Numbered from the stretch's first letter, positions 1 through 9,115 are shown. The stretch is 64,000 nucleotides of DNA from DAORHV01 sp964434575 (GCA_964434575.1 CAYSWB010000002.1:1-64000), one strand, 5' to 3'. Program-made: numbers and translations. The notes: generated by a model from the letters alone, not told the origin.

Positions 1-537
1 TACTGGGGCGAGCAGCAGAAGCTCAAGCCCGTGCTGGACTACGTCGGGCAGAACCTGCGCGCGGGCCAAGTCGTCTACTCGCCGGATATCGATGTCATGG
101 ATCTCGTGCCCGTCTACACCTCCGCGGACGTGTATCTGGCCACGAACTCGAACAACTACATCGTGTCCACCGAGCGCGCCCGTACGCCGTTCTTCTTCGA
201 CTTGTGGGTGAAAGGGTTCACCGCGGAGCAGGCCGAGAAAGAGTTCCCGACGACCATGCGCGCCCGCATCGGCAGCGCGGTGCACGCCATTTACTTCCGC
301 GAGCTCTACGGCAGTTACGAAGCGGTGCCCGACGAGTTCGTACACGAGACCCTGGCGGCGTACAAGGCGTACCTGGCCATGCCGGACAGCGAAAAAATCA
401 GCATGTATCCCATCAGCGCGGTGGTATTGCCGGACGGCACGGAGGAAACGCCGGCCATCAAACAACTGAAAGCACTCAGCACCGAGACGTTCAGGGCCGA
501 AGGATTCGCGGTACGGATGATGAAGTCCGACTTCTAG
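1..537 (+). CDS. C-terminal part of a probable membrane glycosyltransferase-like protein (partial)
   Basis: The frame is open from base 1 and ends with TAG at 535-537, so only the last 178 residues are visible. This part is soluble, with alternating beta-like segments and a charged helical region. It resembles the C-terminal tail of the polytopic protein at 4498-6129: VYTSADVYLATNSN here aligns with TYTPHDVVFTEYSG there, each followed by a charged helix. I infer that it is the extracytoplasmic tail of a second member of the same GT-C-like family. Its last four bases overlap the convergent GT2 gene. The function is otherwise unrecognised. Confidence 0.6.
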   Translation, partial: YWGEQQKLKPVLDYVGQNLRAGQVVYSPDIDVMDLVPVYTSADVYLATNSNNYIVSTERARTPFFFDLWVKGFTAEQAEKEFPTTMRARIGSAVHAIYFRELYGSYEAVPDEFVHETLAAYKAYLAMPDSEKISMYPISAVVLPDGTEETPAIKQLKALSTETFRAEGFAVRMMKSDF

Positions 538-1214
538 AGTCCGATCCGGATCTTCAGCATCATCAGCACGCCCTTCACGGCGTCTTTCCAGTTGATCTTC
601 TTTCCTTCCTCGATGGTGCGGGGGCGGTATTCGATCGGCAGTTCCACGATGGGAATGCGCGCGCGAAGGGCTTTGGCGCAGATCTCGGCCTCCATTTCGA
701 ATCCCGACGAGCGGATATCCATCTTCTTCATCAGTGCGGTCGGCAGCAGCTTGCGGCAGGTGTAGCTGTCGGTGAGGCGCGAGAAGAACAGGATGTTGAG
801 CACCAGGGTGATGACCTTGTTGCCCGCCAGGTAGCGGTAGTAGATGTTGGGGTTGCTGGTCAAAAACCGCGAACCGAAGACGCACACGTCGCCGCCCAGG
901 CGCTCGGCCTCGGCCAGCAGTGTCGGAATTTGGCGCGGGTGGTACTCCAGGTCGGCGTCCTGGATGGTGACGTACGTTCCGGTGGCTTTGGCAAGCCCTT
1001 CGCGGATGGCCGAACCTTTGCCGCCGTTTGGCTTGGTGAGCACGATGTCCTGCGGACGGGCGTTTGCCTTCAGTACCTGCAGCGTTCCGTCCTTGGAGCC
1101 GTCATCCACGTAAATCAGTTCCGCGTCGGCGCAATGCTCGACCAGCGCGTCCATCATCTGTTTGAGCGTGCGCTCTTCGTTGTAGGCCGGTACGAGAATG
1201 CTGAGGCGGGGCAC
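534..1214 (-). CDS. Family 2 glycosyltransferase (dolichol-phosphate-sugar synthase type)
   Basis: This 226-residue protein begins at GTG (VPRLSILVPAYNEE). The GT-A N-terminus LSILVPAYNEERTLKQM is followed by the nucleotide-binding YVDDGSKDGT and by QDADLEYHP as the metal-binding DXD-like motif. GSRF and a C-terminal EYRPRTIEEGKKI segment, typical of polyprenyl-phosphate glycosyltransferases, also occur. No C-terminal membrane helices are present, so it probably charges undecaprenyl phosphate at the cytoplasmic face. It starts 4 nt after the stop of the upstream membrane protein gene and is probably co-transcribed with the two genes above it. The sugar specificity cannot be read from the sequence. 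Confidence 0.88.
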   Translation of the reverse strand: MPRLSILVPAYNEERTLKQMMDALVEHCADAELIYVDDGSKDGTLQVLKANARPQDIVLTKPNGGKGSAIREGLAKATGTYVTIQDADLEYHPRQIPTLLAEAERLGGDVCVFGSRFLTSNPNIYYRYLAGNKVITLVLNILFFSRLTDSYTCRKLLPTALMKKMDIRSSGFEMEAEICAKALRARIPIVELPIEYRPRTIEEGKKINWKDAVKGVLMMLKIRIGL

Positions 1215-1218
1215 CGTG

Positions 1219-2364
1219 TCAGGAAAGAGTGTACGGGTGGAGGATCAGCGCGAGGGCGATGCCCACGGCGAGTCCGAGCAGCAGGATACCCGTCGCGAGC
1301 GTCCGCGTAACCCTGGAATCACGCGTGGCATAGAGGAGCACCGTCAGCGGGTAGACCGGCGTGATCACGCGGCCGATGCTGGTGATGGAACCCCAGATGT
1401 ACTTGGGCATGATCAGCATGACGCCGAAGAACGCCAGTGCGCCCAGCGAGAGCACGTCGGCCTTCTTCTGCATGCGGATGTCATTGAGCGTGAACAGCAG
1501 TCCCGGCACCACGAAGCCGAAAATCAGCGCCAGCGAAGAGATCGACATGGGGTCGTAGCCGCTCTTGCCGATCACCAGGTCGAACGCGGCAGATCCCGGG
1601 AATTGACGGGCGCCGGTGCTGGTGAAGAACGGAATGTTGCGGAACATGCCGTACAGGATGGCGTGGAACGTCAGGAAGGTCATCGCCGGAACGAGCAAGC
1701 GCGTCACGTCGTCCCACTTGCGGCGGATGACCGACCATCCGATGAAGTACAGCACGAACAGAATGTTCACTTCGCGCGCGAGCACGGCCAGCGACAGCGC
1801 CAGGATTTCCCAGCCGCGTAAGCGATCGTTCTTCCGGTAGTTCAGCAGCGTGAAGCTGATCAGCAGGATGGTCAGCGGCTCGGCCAGCGTGAAGTGCATG
1901 GCCAGCATGGCGGCGGGGGACAAGGACAGTGCCATGGCGTACAACGGCTTCACGCCGTGCTTCAGGAGCAGCAGCGCCGTCAGCAGCAGCGCGAGCATGT
2001 TGATGCCCACGAACGCGTACGGCAGCAGGGCCACGTTGCCCAGCGACACGAGGAACGCGAGCAGCGGCAGCAGGAAGCGCTGGTACGCGTACGAGCCGGG
2101 GTTTCTATTCAGCAGTTCCCCCCAGCGCTGTTGGTCCAGCACGCGCGGCATGTTGCGCGCGACCTGGTAGTACTGCGCGCCGTCGTAACTCGGGATGTCC
2201 AAAATCACGAAATCCTGCGGCATGGGATTCCCCGTGGCCGTGCGGTTGTCCATGTGGAACACCGCCGTCAGGTTGCCGCGGTAGTGCTTCAGCTGCAGCG
2301 CCAGCACGCACGTCAAGACGGCGAATACCGCGAGAACAGGCCAGTAGCGGCGGAGGCAGCGCAT
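1219..2364 (-). CDS. Polytopic membrane protein, GT-C glycosyltransferase-like
   Basis: This 381-residue protein has about ten hydrophobic helices, beginning with WPVLAVFAVLTCVLAL. Its first large loop carries IPSYDGAQYYQVARN, the acidic loop motif (YDG.QYY) seen in polytopic glycosyltransferases that use polyprenyl-phosphate sugars. The ATG overlaps the TAA of the upstream nucleotide-sugar dehydrogenase by one base (TAATG), so translation is probably coupled. A GT2 enzyme that could supply its lipid-linked sugar lies immediately downstream. A role in adding sugars to a surface polymer is inferred from fold and context. The family assignment is tentative. Confidence 0.7.
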   Translation of the reverse strand: MRCLRRYWPVLAVFAVLTCVLALQLKHYRGNLTAVFHMDNRTATGNPMPQDFVILDIPSYDGAQYYQVARNMPRVLDQQRWGELLNRNPGSYAYQRFLLPLLAFLVSLGNVALLPYAFVGINMLALLLTALLLLKHGVKPLYAMALSLSPAAMLAMHFTLAEPLTILLISFTLLNYRKNDRLRGWEILALSLAVLAREVNILFVLYFIGWSVIRRKWDDVTRLLVPAMTFLTFHAILYGMFRNIPFFTSTGARQFPGSAAFDLVIGKSGYDPMSISSLALIFGFVVPGLLFTLNDIRMQKKADVLSLGALAFFGVMLIMPKYIWGSITSIGRVITPVYPLTVLLYATRDSRVTRTLATGILLLGLAVGIALALILHPYTLS

Positions 2365-3650
2365 TACAGCGACAGGTACTTCACGCCGAGTTTTTCCAAG
2401 TCGGCGGGTTTCCAGAGGGATTTCAGGTCGTAGAAAATGCCGCCTTTGCGGAGTTTCTTGGCGACCTGCTCGGGCGTGATGCCGCGGTACTCGGCGTGGG
2501 CGACCGCCGCGACGATCACGTCGTACGGGCCACCGTCCAGCGTGCCGGGCGTGAACCCGAGCTTCTTGATGTCGGCCTCCGAGATGTGCGGGTCGTGGCA
2601 GACCACGGCGCAGCCGGCGTTCTGCAGCTTCTTGATGACGTTATGCACTTTGGAGTTGCGGGTGTCGGGCACGTTCTCCTTGAAGGTCAGGCCCAGCACC
2701 AGCACCTTGGCGTCCAGCGACTGGATCTTGTTCTTGGCCATGGCACGCGTGATCTGGCGCTCGATGAACGTGGGCATGGTGTCGTTCATCTTGCGGCCGG
2801 CCGAGATCACTTCCGTATGCATGCCGACCTCCTTGGCCTTGTGGACCAGGTAGTACGGGTCCACGCCGATGCAGTGGCCGCCCACCAGTCCGGGCGTGAA
2901 TTTCAGGAAGTTCCACTTGGTGCCGGCGGCGTCCAGCACGTCGCTGGTGCGGATGCCCAGACGGTCGCACAGGCGGGCGATTTCGTTGATGAGCGCGATG
3001 TTGATGTCGCGCTGCGTGTTCTCGATCGCCTTGGCCATCTCGGCCACCTTGATGTTGGGGGCCTTGTGCACGCCGGCGGTGACGATCTTGCCGTACACCA
3101 GCGCGAGCCACTCGGTCGTCTCGGCGTCCTGGCCGGCAATCACCTTCACGATCTTGTCGATGGTGTGCTCCTTGTCGCCGGGGTTGATGCGTTCCGGCGA
3201 GTAGCCCACGGTGAAGTCCTTGCCGCACTTCATGCCAGATTCCTTCTCCAGAATCGGCACGCAGACATCCTCGGTCACGCCCGGGTACACGGTGGACTCG
3301 TAGATCACCACGCTGCCCTTGGCCATGTTCTTGCCCACGCTGCGCGAGGCGCTCTCCACCGCGCCCAGGTCCGGCACGTCGTACACATCCACCGGCGTCG
3401 GCACCGCCACGATGAGCGTGTTGGCCTTCGCGATGATCTTGGGGTCGGCGGAGTATTCCACGTCGATGCTCTTGAGCTGCTCGTCGCTCACTTCGTTGGT
3501 CCAGTCGTGGCCGGACTTCAGCGTGCGGATGCGCTCCTCGTTCACGTCGAAGCCGTAGGTTTTCCAGCCGGTTTTGCCGAACGCGGCCGCCAGCGGCATG
3601 CCGACGTAGCCGAGACCGACAACGCAAATGCTTGGCTCACGGGGTGTCAT
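2364..3650 (-). CDS. UDP-N-acetyl-hexosamine 6-dehydrogenase (WecC/TviB type)
   Basis: This 428-residue enzyme belongs to the UDP-glucose/GDP-mannose dehydrogenase family. The N-terminal NAD-binding domain starts CVVGLGYVGMPLAAAFG. The central part holds YSPERINPGD and the catalytic GGHCIGVDPYYLVHKA with its cysteine. The C-terminal domain contains LGLTFKENVPDTRNSK. These motifs fit the branch oxidising UDP-HexNAc (WecC, WbpO, TviB) rather than UDP-glucose. A WecB-like 2-epimerase at 49287 could provide UDP-ManNAc. A -10 element TATGAT on the minus strand (3659-3664) lies 8 nt before the ATG, which supports this start and suggests a leaderless mRNA. Confidence 0.9.
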   Translation of the reverse strand: MTPREPSICVVGLGYVGMPLAAAFGKTGWKTYGFDVNEERIRTLKSGHDWTNEVSDEQLKSIDVEYSADPKIIAKANTLIVAVPTPVDVYDVPDLGAVESASRSVGKNMAKGSVVIYESTVYPGVTEDVCVPILEKESGMKCGKDFTVGYSPERINPGDKEHTIDKIVKVIAGQDAETTEWLALVYGKIVTAGVHKAPNIKVAEMAKAIENTQRDINIALINEIARLCDRLGIRTSDVLDAAGTKWNFLKFTPGLVGGHCIGVDPYYLVHKAKEVGMHTEVISAGRKMNDTMPTFIERQITRAMAKNKIQSLDAKVLVLGLTFKENVPDTRNSKVHNVIKKLQNAGCAVVCHDPHISEADIKKLGFTPGTLDGGPYDVIVAAVAHAEYRGITPEQVAKKLRKGGIFYDLKSLWKPADLEKLGVKYLSL

Positions 3651-3697
3651 ATGTCCCGATCATAGCCGATCCGCCCCAGAGGGGCCATCCGTGCCTT

Positions 3698-4480
3698 TTA
3701 TGCCCTCCAGGCGAAGAACATCGACTTTTTACCCGGCTTGATCTGGAAGCCCTTTCCGGCCAAGTACGCGCGCAGCTGGTCGGGTGTGTGGCGCGGGTCC
3801 TTGGAGAAATGGTGGTACTCCACCGCCATGAACCTGATCTTGGCAAGGTCCTCCTCGGGCAGGGAGTACAGGCCGTCGTACTCGCCGCCTTCGCAGTCCA
3901 GCTTCAGGAAGTCCACCTGCCGGATGGCGTGCTTCTGGAAGAGCGTCTTCAGCGTGGTCATCGCCACCTCGACGTCGCGCGTCTTGCCGTAGTGGTGGAA
4001 CAGCGAGTGTCCGCCGCTGCTCTTTTCGGTGATGTGCAGCGTCACGCTGCCGTCGTTCCCGCCCACCGCGGCCGGCACCACCGCCACGCGGTCGTTCAAG
4101 TCGTTGGCGTACACGTTGCGTTCCAGCATCTTGAGGTTATCCGGCTCGGGCTCCACGCTCACGATGCTCGCGTGCGGCGACTTGTAGGCGGCGAAGGTCG
4201 TGAACGTGCCGATGTTCGCGCCGATGTCCACGATCGTCTTGCAGGCCTTCCAGTCGAACGCGATGCCGAAGTTGTTGGGCTCGTAGCTTTCGTCGAACCA
4301 CACGTCGTTCAGGGCGCCTCCGTCGATGGAAAACTTCCGGCTGGTCACCACCATGCCGTTTCGGAGCTTGTAGACGACGTCGCCTTTCGTCAGGCCGAAG
4401 CGGTTGAGCCAATACACCGGCCAGTTGCGCACGACGGCCATCTGGCGGCGGACGAGATGAAGGTATAACCCGAGTCGCAT
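3698..4480 (-). CDS. FkbM-family methyltransferase
   Basis: The protein has 260 residues if translation starts at MRLGLYLHL. An upstream in-frame start at 4516 would overlap the preceding gene and is less likely. It is a Rossmann SAM-dependent methyltransferase: IVDIGANIGTFTTFAA is motif I, VSVEPEPDNLKMLERN is the acidic loop binding the ribose, and FLKLDCEGGEYDGL is the FkbM signature. FkbM enzymes O-methylate sugars or polyketides. Within a glycosyltransferase operon, methylation of a surface sugar is the likely role. It follows the GT-C-like gene at 4498 by 17 bp. Confidence 0.87.
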   Translation of the reverse strand: MRLGLYLHLVRRQMAVVRNWPVYWLNRFGLTKGDVVYKLRNGMVVTSRKFSIDGGALNDVWFDESYEPNNFGIAFDWKACKTIVDIGANIGTFTTFAAYKSPHASIVSVEPEPDNLKMLERNVYANDLNDRVAVVPAAVGGNDGSVTLHITEKSSGGHSLFHHYGKTRDVEVAMTTLKTLFQKHAIRQVDFLKLDCEGGEYDGLYSLPEEDLAKIRFMAVEYHHFSKDPRHTPDQLRAYLAGKGFQIKPGKKSMFFAWRA

Positions 4481-4497
4481 GCGTGCAGGGTACACGG

Positions 4498-6129
4498 TCA
4501 GGGGAGGACTTCCCACAGGCTCCAGCCGTCACCCTGGTGGCTCTTGTTCCCGACCGACCAATCAACCTTCCAGTCCGGGCGGTTGCGTTCGTCCCACAAG
4601 ATCCACTCGACGCCGTACCGCGCCAGCGCCGCTTTTTTGTCCGCGCGCAGTTCCGCGCACCAGCGCTTGGCGTTGGCCAGGCTGGCGTCGTATTCGGCCT
4701 GGGTTTCCTGCTTGCGCAGTACGCGCAGCCGTTCCTCGGCGTGCACCACCAGCTTCTCGTAGTCGGGCGGCTCCGGGGCGAACAGCTCGGCCATGCACGC
4801 GCGCTCGGCATATTCTTTGTCCGGCACCAGCAGGAAACCGGAGTACTCGGTGAACACCACGTCATGCGGGGTGTAGGTCGCAACGATATCAGCGGCGTTC
4901 TTGTCGGCCAGCACGTTCATGGGCGTGGTGCCGCGGTTCAGTTCGTCCAGCGCGGGCCTTAAGTGTTGCATGCGCATGGCGTCCGGGGGCGGCGGCATGA
5001 ACGCGATCGTCCGCCCGCTCATGTCGTTGAAGTTCAGCGCCAGCAGCGCCGCGCACAGCGCGCACGTGCCGATGGCAACGATGCTCTTTTTCTTGCGCGC
5101 CGCAATCGCGACGATCAGCAGGGCGGCGGCCAGGCTGAGGTAATTGATGTAGTGCGACGAGAACGACATCACGATGCCGTGCACCAGCTGCTGGTTGTAG
5201 GCCAGCGCCAACGCGCCGAGCATGCACAGCAGCGGCAGCACGGGCCGGTCATCTTTTTTCCGGAAGATCCATGCCGCGGCACCCAGCAGGACGATGGTGA
5301 TGAGGCTGCGGGCGGGGGACTCCGGCAGGCGCGTGTGCACCAGTCCGGCGCGGACGGATGCTTCCTGGAAGAACGGCAGCAGGCGTGCCATCGCCAAGTG
5401 GTGCAGCGCGGGGGCGGCCGACGCGATCGTCGCCAAGGCCAGCCAGGGGAGCGTGCGCAGCATCGCGCCGCGCTTGGGCATGGCAGAGTCGGCCAATGCG
5501 GCGATGGCCAGGAACGCGGTCGCCGGCCACAGGAACGTCCATGACCACAGGTACACGCCCACGCCGAATCCCAGCGGAACGCCCAGCGCCACGGCGCGTC
5601 CGAACGTGGGACGTTCGTACCAGCGCCACAGCAAGATCAGCGTTGCCAGCACGAGCGGGAAGCTGAAGCCAGGGTGGAACAGGCGGCGGCAGTAGACGAA
5701 GAACCAGAACATCACCACGGCCATGAGCAGCGCCGCCACCCTTCCGGCGCCGACGCGCCTGGCAAGAGCGGCCATGAGGGGGATGGCCAGCGGGGCGATG
5801 AGCACGTGCATCCAGAACACCACCCACGGCGCGGGCAGTGCCGTCCACCAAAACAGCGCGCCGAGCAGTTGCTCCACGCCGGCCGATTGCAGGCCCAGCG
5901 GGGCATACTGGCCGGACCACACGCCGTTGGTCACGTTGGTGAACGGGTGCAAGAACGCTTCCTGCGTGCGCAGCAGGTACATCGCTTCCTCGCTGCCGCC
6001 GTAGGGAAGCAGGCCGCGGAATGCCGGATCGAAGAACGCGAGGATGGTCGACCAGGCGTTCGCCGCCGCGCCGAACACGTACGCGGCTGCCAGCGCGAAG
6101 GTATACCGGCGCTCGGAGATGGTTACCAT
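4498..6129 (-). CDS. Large polytopic GT-C-like membrane protein
   Basis: This 543-residue protein has a hydrophobic part of roughly ten to twelve helices (residues 1-345), followed by a soluble C-terminal domain of about 190 residues with a charged helix and the ending GDGWSLWEVLP. The first periplasmic loop carries GGSEEAMYLLRTQE, similar to the acidic loops of PMT/STT3-type GT-C enzymes. This suggests transfer of lipid-linked sugars outside the membrane. The ATG overlaps the stop of the methyltransferase-glycosyltransferase fusion by 7 bp. Its tail resembles the partial protein at 1-537. Substrate and exact family are unknown. Confidence 0.7.
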   Translation of the reverse strand: MVTISERRYTFALAAAYVFGAAANAWSTILAFFDPAFRGLLPYGGSEEAMYLLRTQEAFLHPFTNVTNGVWSGQYAPLGLQSAGVEQLLGALFWWTALPAPWVVFWMHVLIAPLAIPLMAALARRVGAGRVAALLMAVVMFWFFVYCRRLFHPGFSFPLVLATLILLWRWYERPTFGRAVALGVPLGFGVGVYLWSWTFLWPATAFLAIAALADSAMPKRGAMLRTLPWLALATIASAAPALHHLAMARLLPFFQEASVRAGLVHTRLPESPARSLITIVLLGAAAWIFRKKDDRPVLPLLCMLGALALAYNQQLVHGIVMSFSSHYINYLSLAAALLIVAIAARKKKSIVAIGTCALCAALLALNFNDMSGRTIAFMPPPPDAMRMQHLRPALDELNRGTTPMNVLADKNAADIVATYTPHDVVFTEYSGFLLVPDKEYAERACMAELFAPEPPDYEKLVVHAEERLRVLRKQETQAEYDASLANAKRWCAELRADKKAALARYGVEWILWDERNRPDWKVDWSVGNKSHQGDGWSLWEVLP

Positions 6130-7553
6130 TTCAGCAGACGGGTGCCGTTCCAGAAGAGTTTCGTCAGCATCCAGCCGTGGCCGATGGGGTCCAGTTTGGT
6201 TGTGCCGTAGGTGCGCTCCAGGTACCGAAGGGGCGTCTCGCGGATGCGCTGGTGTTGGCGTGCGGCCCCCAGGAACAGATCGAAATCGCCGAACGGGTCC
6301 ATGCGCGTGGTCATGCCGGGGTACGCGGACTTCAGGAACGCCTTCACCGGCGACAGCACGTCCACGATGTGCTGCGCGAAGAGCCAGCTGAACATCAGGC
6401 TGAAGATCTTGTTGCCCATCAGGTTGAAGAGCGGCATCGCCTTCTCCTGCATGGGGTACACCAGCCGGGAGCCGTTCACGAATTCGGCGTTGCCCGACGC
6501 GATGGCTTCGTACAGTTTGGGCAGCTCCGACGGATGCACGGTGAAGTCGCCGTCATACACGATGAGGATGTCGCCTTCCGATTCACGGATGGCTTTGTGC
6601 AGCGCGTCGCCTTTGCCTTTGCCGTCCTGCTTGTAGCCGCGGATCTTCACCGGACCTTTTTGCTCGGCCAGCACCTTCTCGATCTCTTCCCATGTGCCGT
6701 CCGACGAGTGGCCTTCCACGAAGATCAGCTCCGTGGAGGCGCCCATCATCGGCATGCTCTCCACGATGGGACGGATGTTGCCGCGCTCATTGCGCACCGC
6801 CGACAGCACCGACACCTTCCACTCGCGGCGCTCGCGCGGGATGGGACGCGCGACGATGGTCTGGATGAGGCAGAGTTTCCTGAAAAGCGGCAGCACCGCG
6901 ACGACGCGGTTGAGCAGCGGCTCCAGTCCGGGAGTCCAGAACGGCCACAGGATGCGGCCGCCCTCCTCCACCGCCTCGAAGCCTTCCAGCGACAGCATAT
7001 TTTCCAGATCCGATACGGACAGCCAGTTCTGGGCCGGGAAACGCGTGCGCAGCCCAAGCAGTTCGGCGACACGGAAGGCCGGCGCCCACAGGAAGTTGAA
7101 CGTGGTGAGCACCACGCGCGTGCGGTCGTGGCACAGGTTGGCGCGGATGTTTCGCAACGACACCTGCACGTCGCGGATGTAGCTCACGGCGTCCAGCAGC
7201 AGCACGTAGTCGTAGGGTTCCTTGTGCTTCAGCGTTTCGGCGTCGTCCACCAGGTAGGTGCCGGACGGGTCGCGCTTCTTGGCTTCGTCGATCATCGCCG
7301 GCGAGAAGTCGATGCCGGTCTTCTTCGCGTTCGGCAACGCCTGCAGCACCGTGCCCACGCCGCAGCCCACGTCCGCGACGGACGCGCCGGACGGAATGAT
7401 CCGCTTCAGCCACCACGCGCGGTCCTTATAGAAGACGGCATGGCGCATGGCGTCGCGGGTCCGCTTGGGCGCGAGCCGGTCGAAAAATTCCCTGCGATTG
7501 ACGGTTTCCGCCATGACTCCGGAGACTGTATCAGTATTGATGTGTTCTTTCAT
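6123..7553 (-). CDS. Fusion of a class I methyltransferase and a family 2 glycosyltransferase
   Basis: This 476-residue protein starts at MKEHINTDT, preceded on the minus strand by AGAGG as a Shine-Dalgarno-like site. Residues 30-200 are a SAM methyltransferase with SVADVGCGVGTVLQAL and TGIDFSPAMIDEAKK. From about residue 240 there is a GT-A glycosyltransferase: VSVLSAVRNERGN, IFVEGHSSDGTWEEI, GKGDALHKAI and the metal site IVYDGDFTVHP. The fusion suggests that one polypeptide both methylates and transfers or builds a lipid-linked sugar. It is probably the first gene of a three-gene operon (6123, 4498, 3698). Only 24 bp separate it from the divergent epimerase gene. Confidence 0.85.
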   Translation of the reverse strand: MKEHINTDTVSGVMAETVNRREFFDRLAPKRTRDAMRHAVFYKDRAWWLKRIIPSGASVADVGCGVGTVLQALPNAKKTGIDFSPAMIDEAKKRDPSGTYLVDDAETLKHKEPYDYVLLLDAVSYIRDVQVSLRNIRANLCHDRTRVVLTTFNFLWAPAFRVAELLGLRTRFPAQNWLSVSDLENMLSLEGFEAVEEGGRILWPFWTPGLEPLLNRVVAVLPLFRKLCLIQTIVARPIPRERREWKVSVLSAVRNERGNIRPIVESMPMMGASTELIFVEGHSSDGTWEEIEKVLAEQKGPVKIRGYKQDGKGKGDALHKAIRESEGDILIVYDGDFTVHPSELPKLYEAIASGNAEFVNGSRLVYPMQEKAMPLFNLMGNKIFSLMFSWLFAQHIVDVLSPVKAFLKSAYPGMTTRMDPFGDFDLFLGAARQHQRIRETPLRYLERTYGTTKLDPIGHGWMLTKLFWNGTRLLKW

Positions 7554-7564
7554 CGTCGTTCCTC

Positions 7565-7570
7565 TACAAT
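7565..7570 (+). promoter_or_regulatory. -10 element of the epimerase gene at 7578
   Basis: TACAAT lies 7 nt before the ATG at 7578. With a start site about 7 nt downstream of the hexamer, the transcript would begin at or next to the A of the start codon. The spacer to the divergent gene is only 24 bp, so the promoter overlaps the leader of that gene. No convincing -35 element is visible. Confidence 0.6.
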
Positions 7571-7577
7571 CCTTCCC

Positions 7578-8516
7578 ATGACTTGGAAGGGGAAACGCGT
7601 ACTGGTCACCGGCGGAACGGGCTTCATCGGCAGCGTGCTGGTCGAACACTTGCTGCAGGAAGGCGCCGACGTGCGCGTGCCCATCCGCGCCGCGAACTAC
7701 CGTGCGCTTTCCAAATTACGCGCCAAGATCGAGTGGGTGGAAGGCGATCTGCGCAGCAGCGATTACTGCGAGGAATTGCTGGCCGGCGTGGATCACATGT
7801 TCCACCTGGCGTCGCACCGCCGCAACGTGGGCTTCCACCGCGATCACTGCAGTGACGTGCTGGAGGGCAACGTGGAGATGTCCACCGCCATGATCCGCGC
7901 CATGAAGAGCCACAAGAACGTGGGCGTCACGTTCTTCAGCAGCGCCAACGTGCCGCCCATCATCGACGTCATCAAGCTGGCGCAGGCCGAGAACATCGAC
8001 GGATACGTGCTGGGAAAGGCGGTGTGCGAGACGCTGTGGTTCACGGCTTCGCGGCAGTTCGGCTTCCCGCTGCTGGTGGTGCGTCCGGTGGGCGTGTACG
8101 GCCCGCGCGACACCTTCACGGTCGACGGAAACGTCATCCCGTCCCTCATCGTGAAAGCGCAGGCCGAGGACGTGCTGGACGTGTGGGGTGACGGCAAGCA
8201 GGAGCGCGCATTCCTGTACGTGGAAGACCTCATCACGGCCGTGTTCAAGCTGATCGACGCCAAGGCTTCCGGCATCCAGTACGTCATCCCGCCCGACGTC
8301 ACCGACGTGGGCACGCTGGCCAAGCTCATCCGCGACATCGTGAAGCCCAAACTGAAGATCGCTTTCGACAAATCCAAGCCCCAGGGCCAGCGCACCATCC
8401 CCACGCTGCCGGTGCACAAGTCGCTGAAGAAGATGAAGTGGACCCCGCTGAAGAAGGGTCTCAAGCTCACGTACGACGGCTGGTTGCGCAAGAAAGAAGG
8501 CGCCCCTCTCAAGTAG
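7578..8516 (+). CDS. NAD-dependent epimerase/dehydratase (extended SDR)
   Basis: This 312-residue protein starts MTWKGKRVLVTGG. TGGTGFIGSVLVEHLL is the glycine-rich NAD-binding motif, HMFHLASH marks the third beta strand, and GYVLGKAVCE supplies the YxxxK catalytic pair. RPVGVYGPRDTF is the usual substrate-binding loop. It probably interconverts or dehydrates a nucleotide sugar for the neighbouring glycosyltransferases, but the substrate is not evident. The C-terminus is lysine-rich. It diverges from the methyltransferase-glycosyltransferase fusion and precedes a GtrA gene. Confidence 0.85.
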   Translation: MTWKGKRVLVTGGTGFIGSVLVEHLLQEGADVRVPIRAANYRALSKLRAKIEWVEGDLRSSDYCEELLAGVDHMFHLASHRRNVGFHRDHCSDVLEGNVEMSTAMIRAMKSHKNVGVTFFSSANVPPIIDVIKLAQAENIDGYVLGKAVCETLWFTASRQFGFPLLVVRPVGVYGPRDTFTVDGNVIPSLIVKAQAEDVLDVWGDGKQERAFLYVEDLITAVFKLIDAKASGIQYVIPPDVTDVGTLAKLIRDIVKPKLKIAFDKSKPQGQRTIPTLPVHKSLKKMKWTPLKKGLKLTYDGWLRKKEGAPLK

Positions 8517-8557
8517 GTGCGACTCGGGACACGCGGTGTGGTAGGCTTTCCCCCGCA

Positions 8558-9049
8558 ATGAAGAAGCTTCTGCGACATCCGCGGCTGAAGAAGCATGCGC
8601 CACAAGCGATGAAGTTCATCATCTGCGGCATTACTGGCGCCACGTTCGAGTTCAGCATCATCTACGTGCTGGTCGAGCACCTGAAGCTCGACCCCCGCGT
8701 CGCGTACATCCCGTCGGGACTCATCACCATCGTCTTCGTCTTCTTCTTCAACAAGTACGTCACGTTCGGCAACCGCGACAAGGACCACCTGCGCCAGACC
8801 ATGCGTTTCGCGATGGTGTACAGCGCGGCCTTCGCCTTGAACTACCTCATCGCCTCCGGAGCGTACTCGGTGGGACTCGTCTTCGTGCGAAGCCAGCGCG
8901 CGGTCTCGCCGGCCGTGTACGAGAACGGCATGCGCTTGCTGCCGTACGGCGCCAAGGCGTTCGCCATCGGCATCACGGCCGTCTGGAACTACTGCTTCTC
9001 GCACGCGTTCGTCTTCAAGTCGCGCAAGACCGTCCCGGTGGTCGTCTAA
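8558..9049 (+). CDS. GtrA-family membrane protein
   Basis: The protein has 163 residues and four predicted membrane helices, beginning MKFIICGITGATFEFSIIY. The motif VFVFFFNKYVTF and the late WNYCFSHAFVF are characteristic of GtrA (PF04138). GtrA proteins are small flippase-like partners that help move polyprenyl-phosphate sugars across the membrane. A -10 hexamer TAGGCT at 8542-8547 lies 10 nt before the ATG. It is placed between an epimerase and an FAD enzyme of the same direction. Confidence 0.87.
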   Translation: MKKLLRHPRLKKHAPQAMKFIICGITGATFEFSIIYVLVEHLKLDPRVAYIPSGLITIVFVFFFNKYVTFGNRDKDHLRQTMRFAMVYSAAFALNYLIASGAYSVGLVFVRSQRAVSPAVYENGMRLLPYGAKAFAIGITAVWNYCFSHAFVFKSRKTVPVVV

Positions 9050-9115
9050 AGGAGGTTGGAGCCCGGGCTCCGACTCGGTTACACTCCGGTCGAAGAGCGC
9101 ATCGCGCCTTTCCCC

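Noticed and set aside
6021..7577. Extension of the epimerase gene at 7578 upstream in the same frame by about 500 codons.
   Set aside because: The extension is antisense to the methyltransferase-glycosyltransferase fusion, is low in hydrophobic residues, and the Rossmann motif begins directly at the ATG at 7578.
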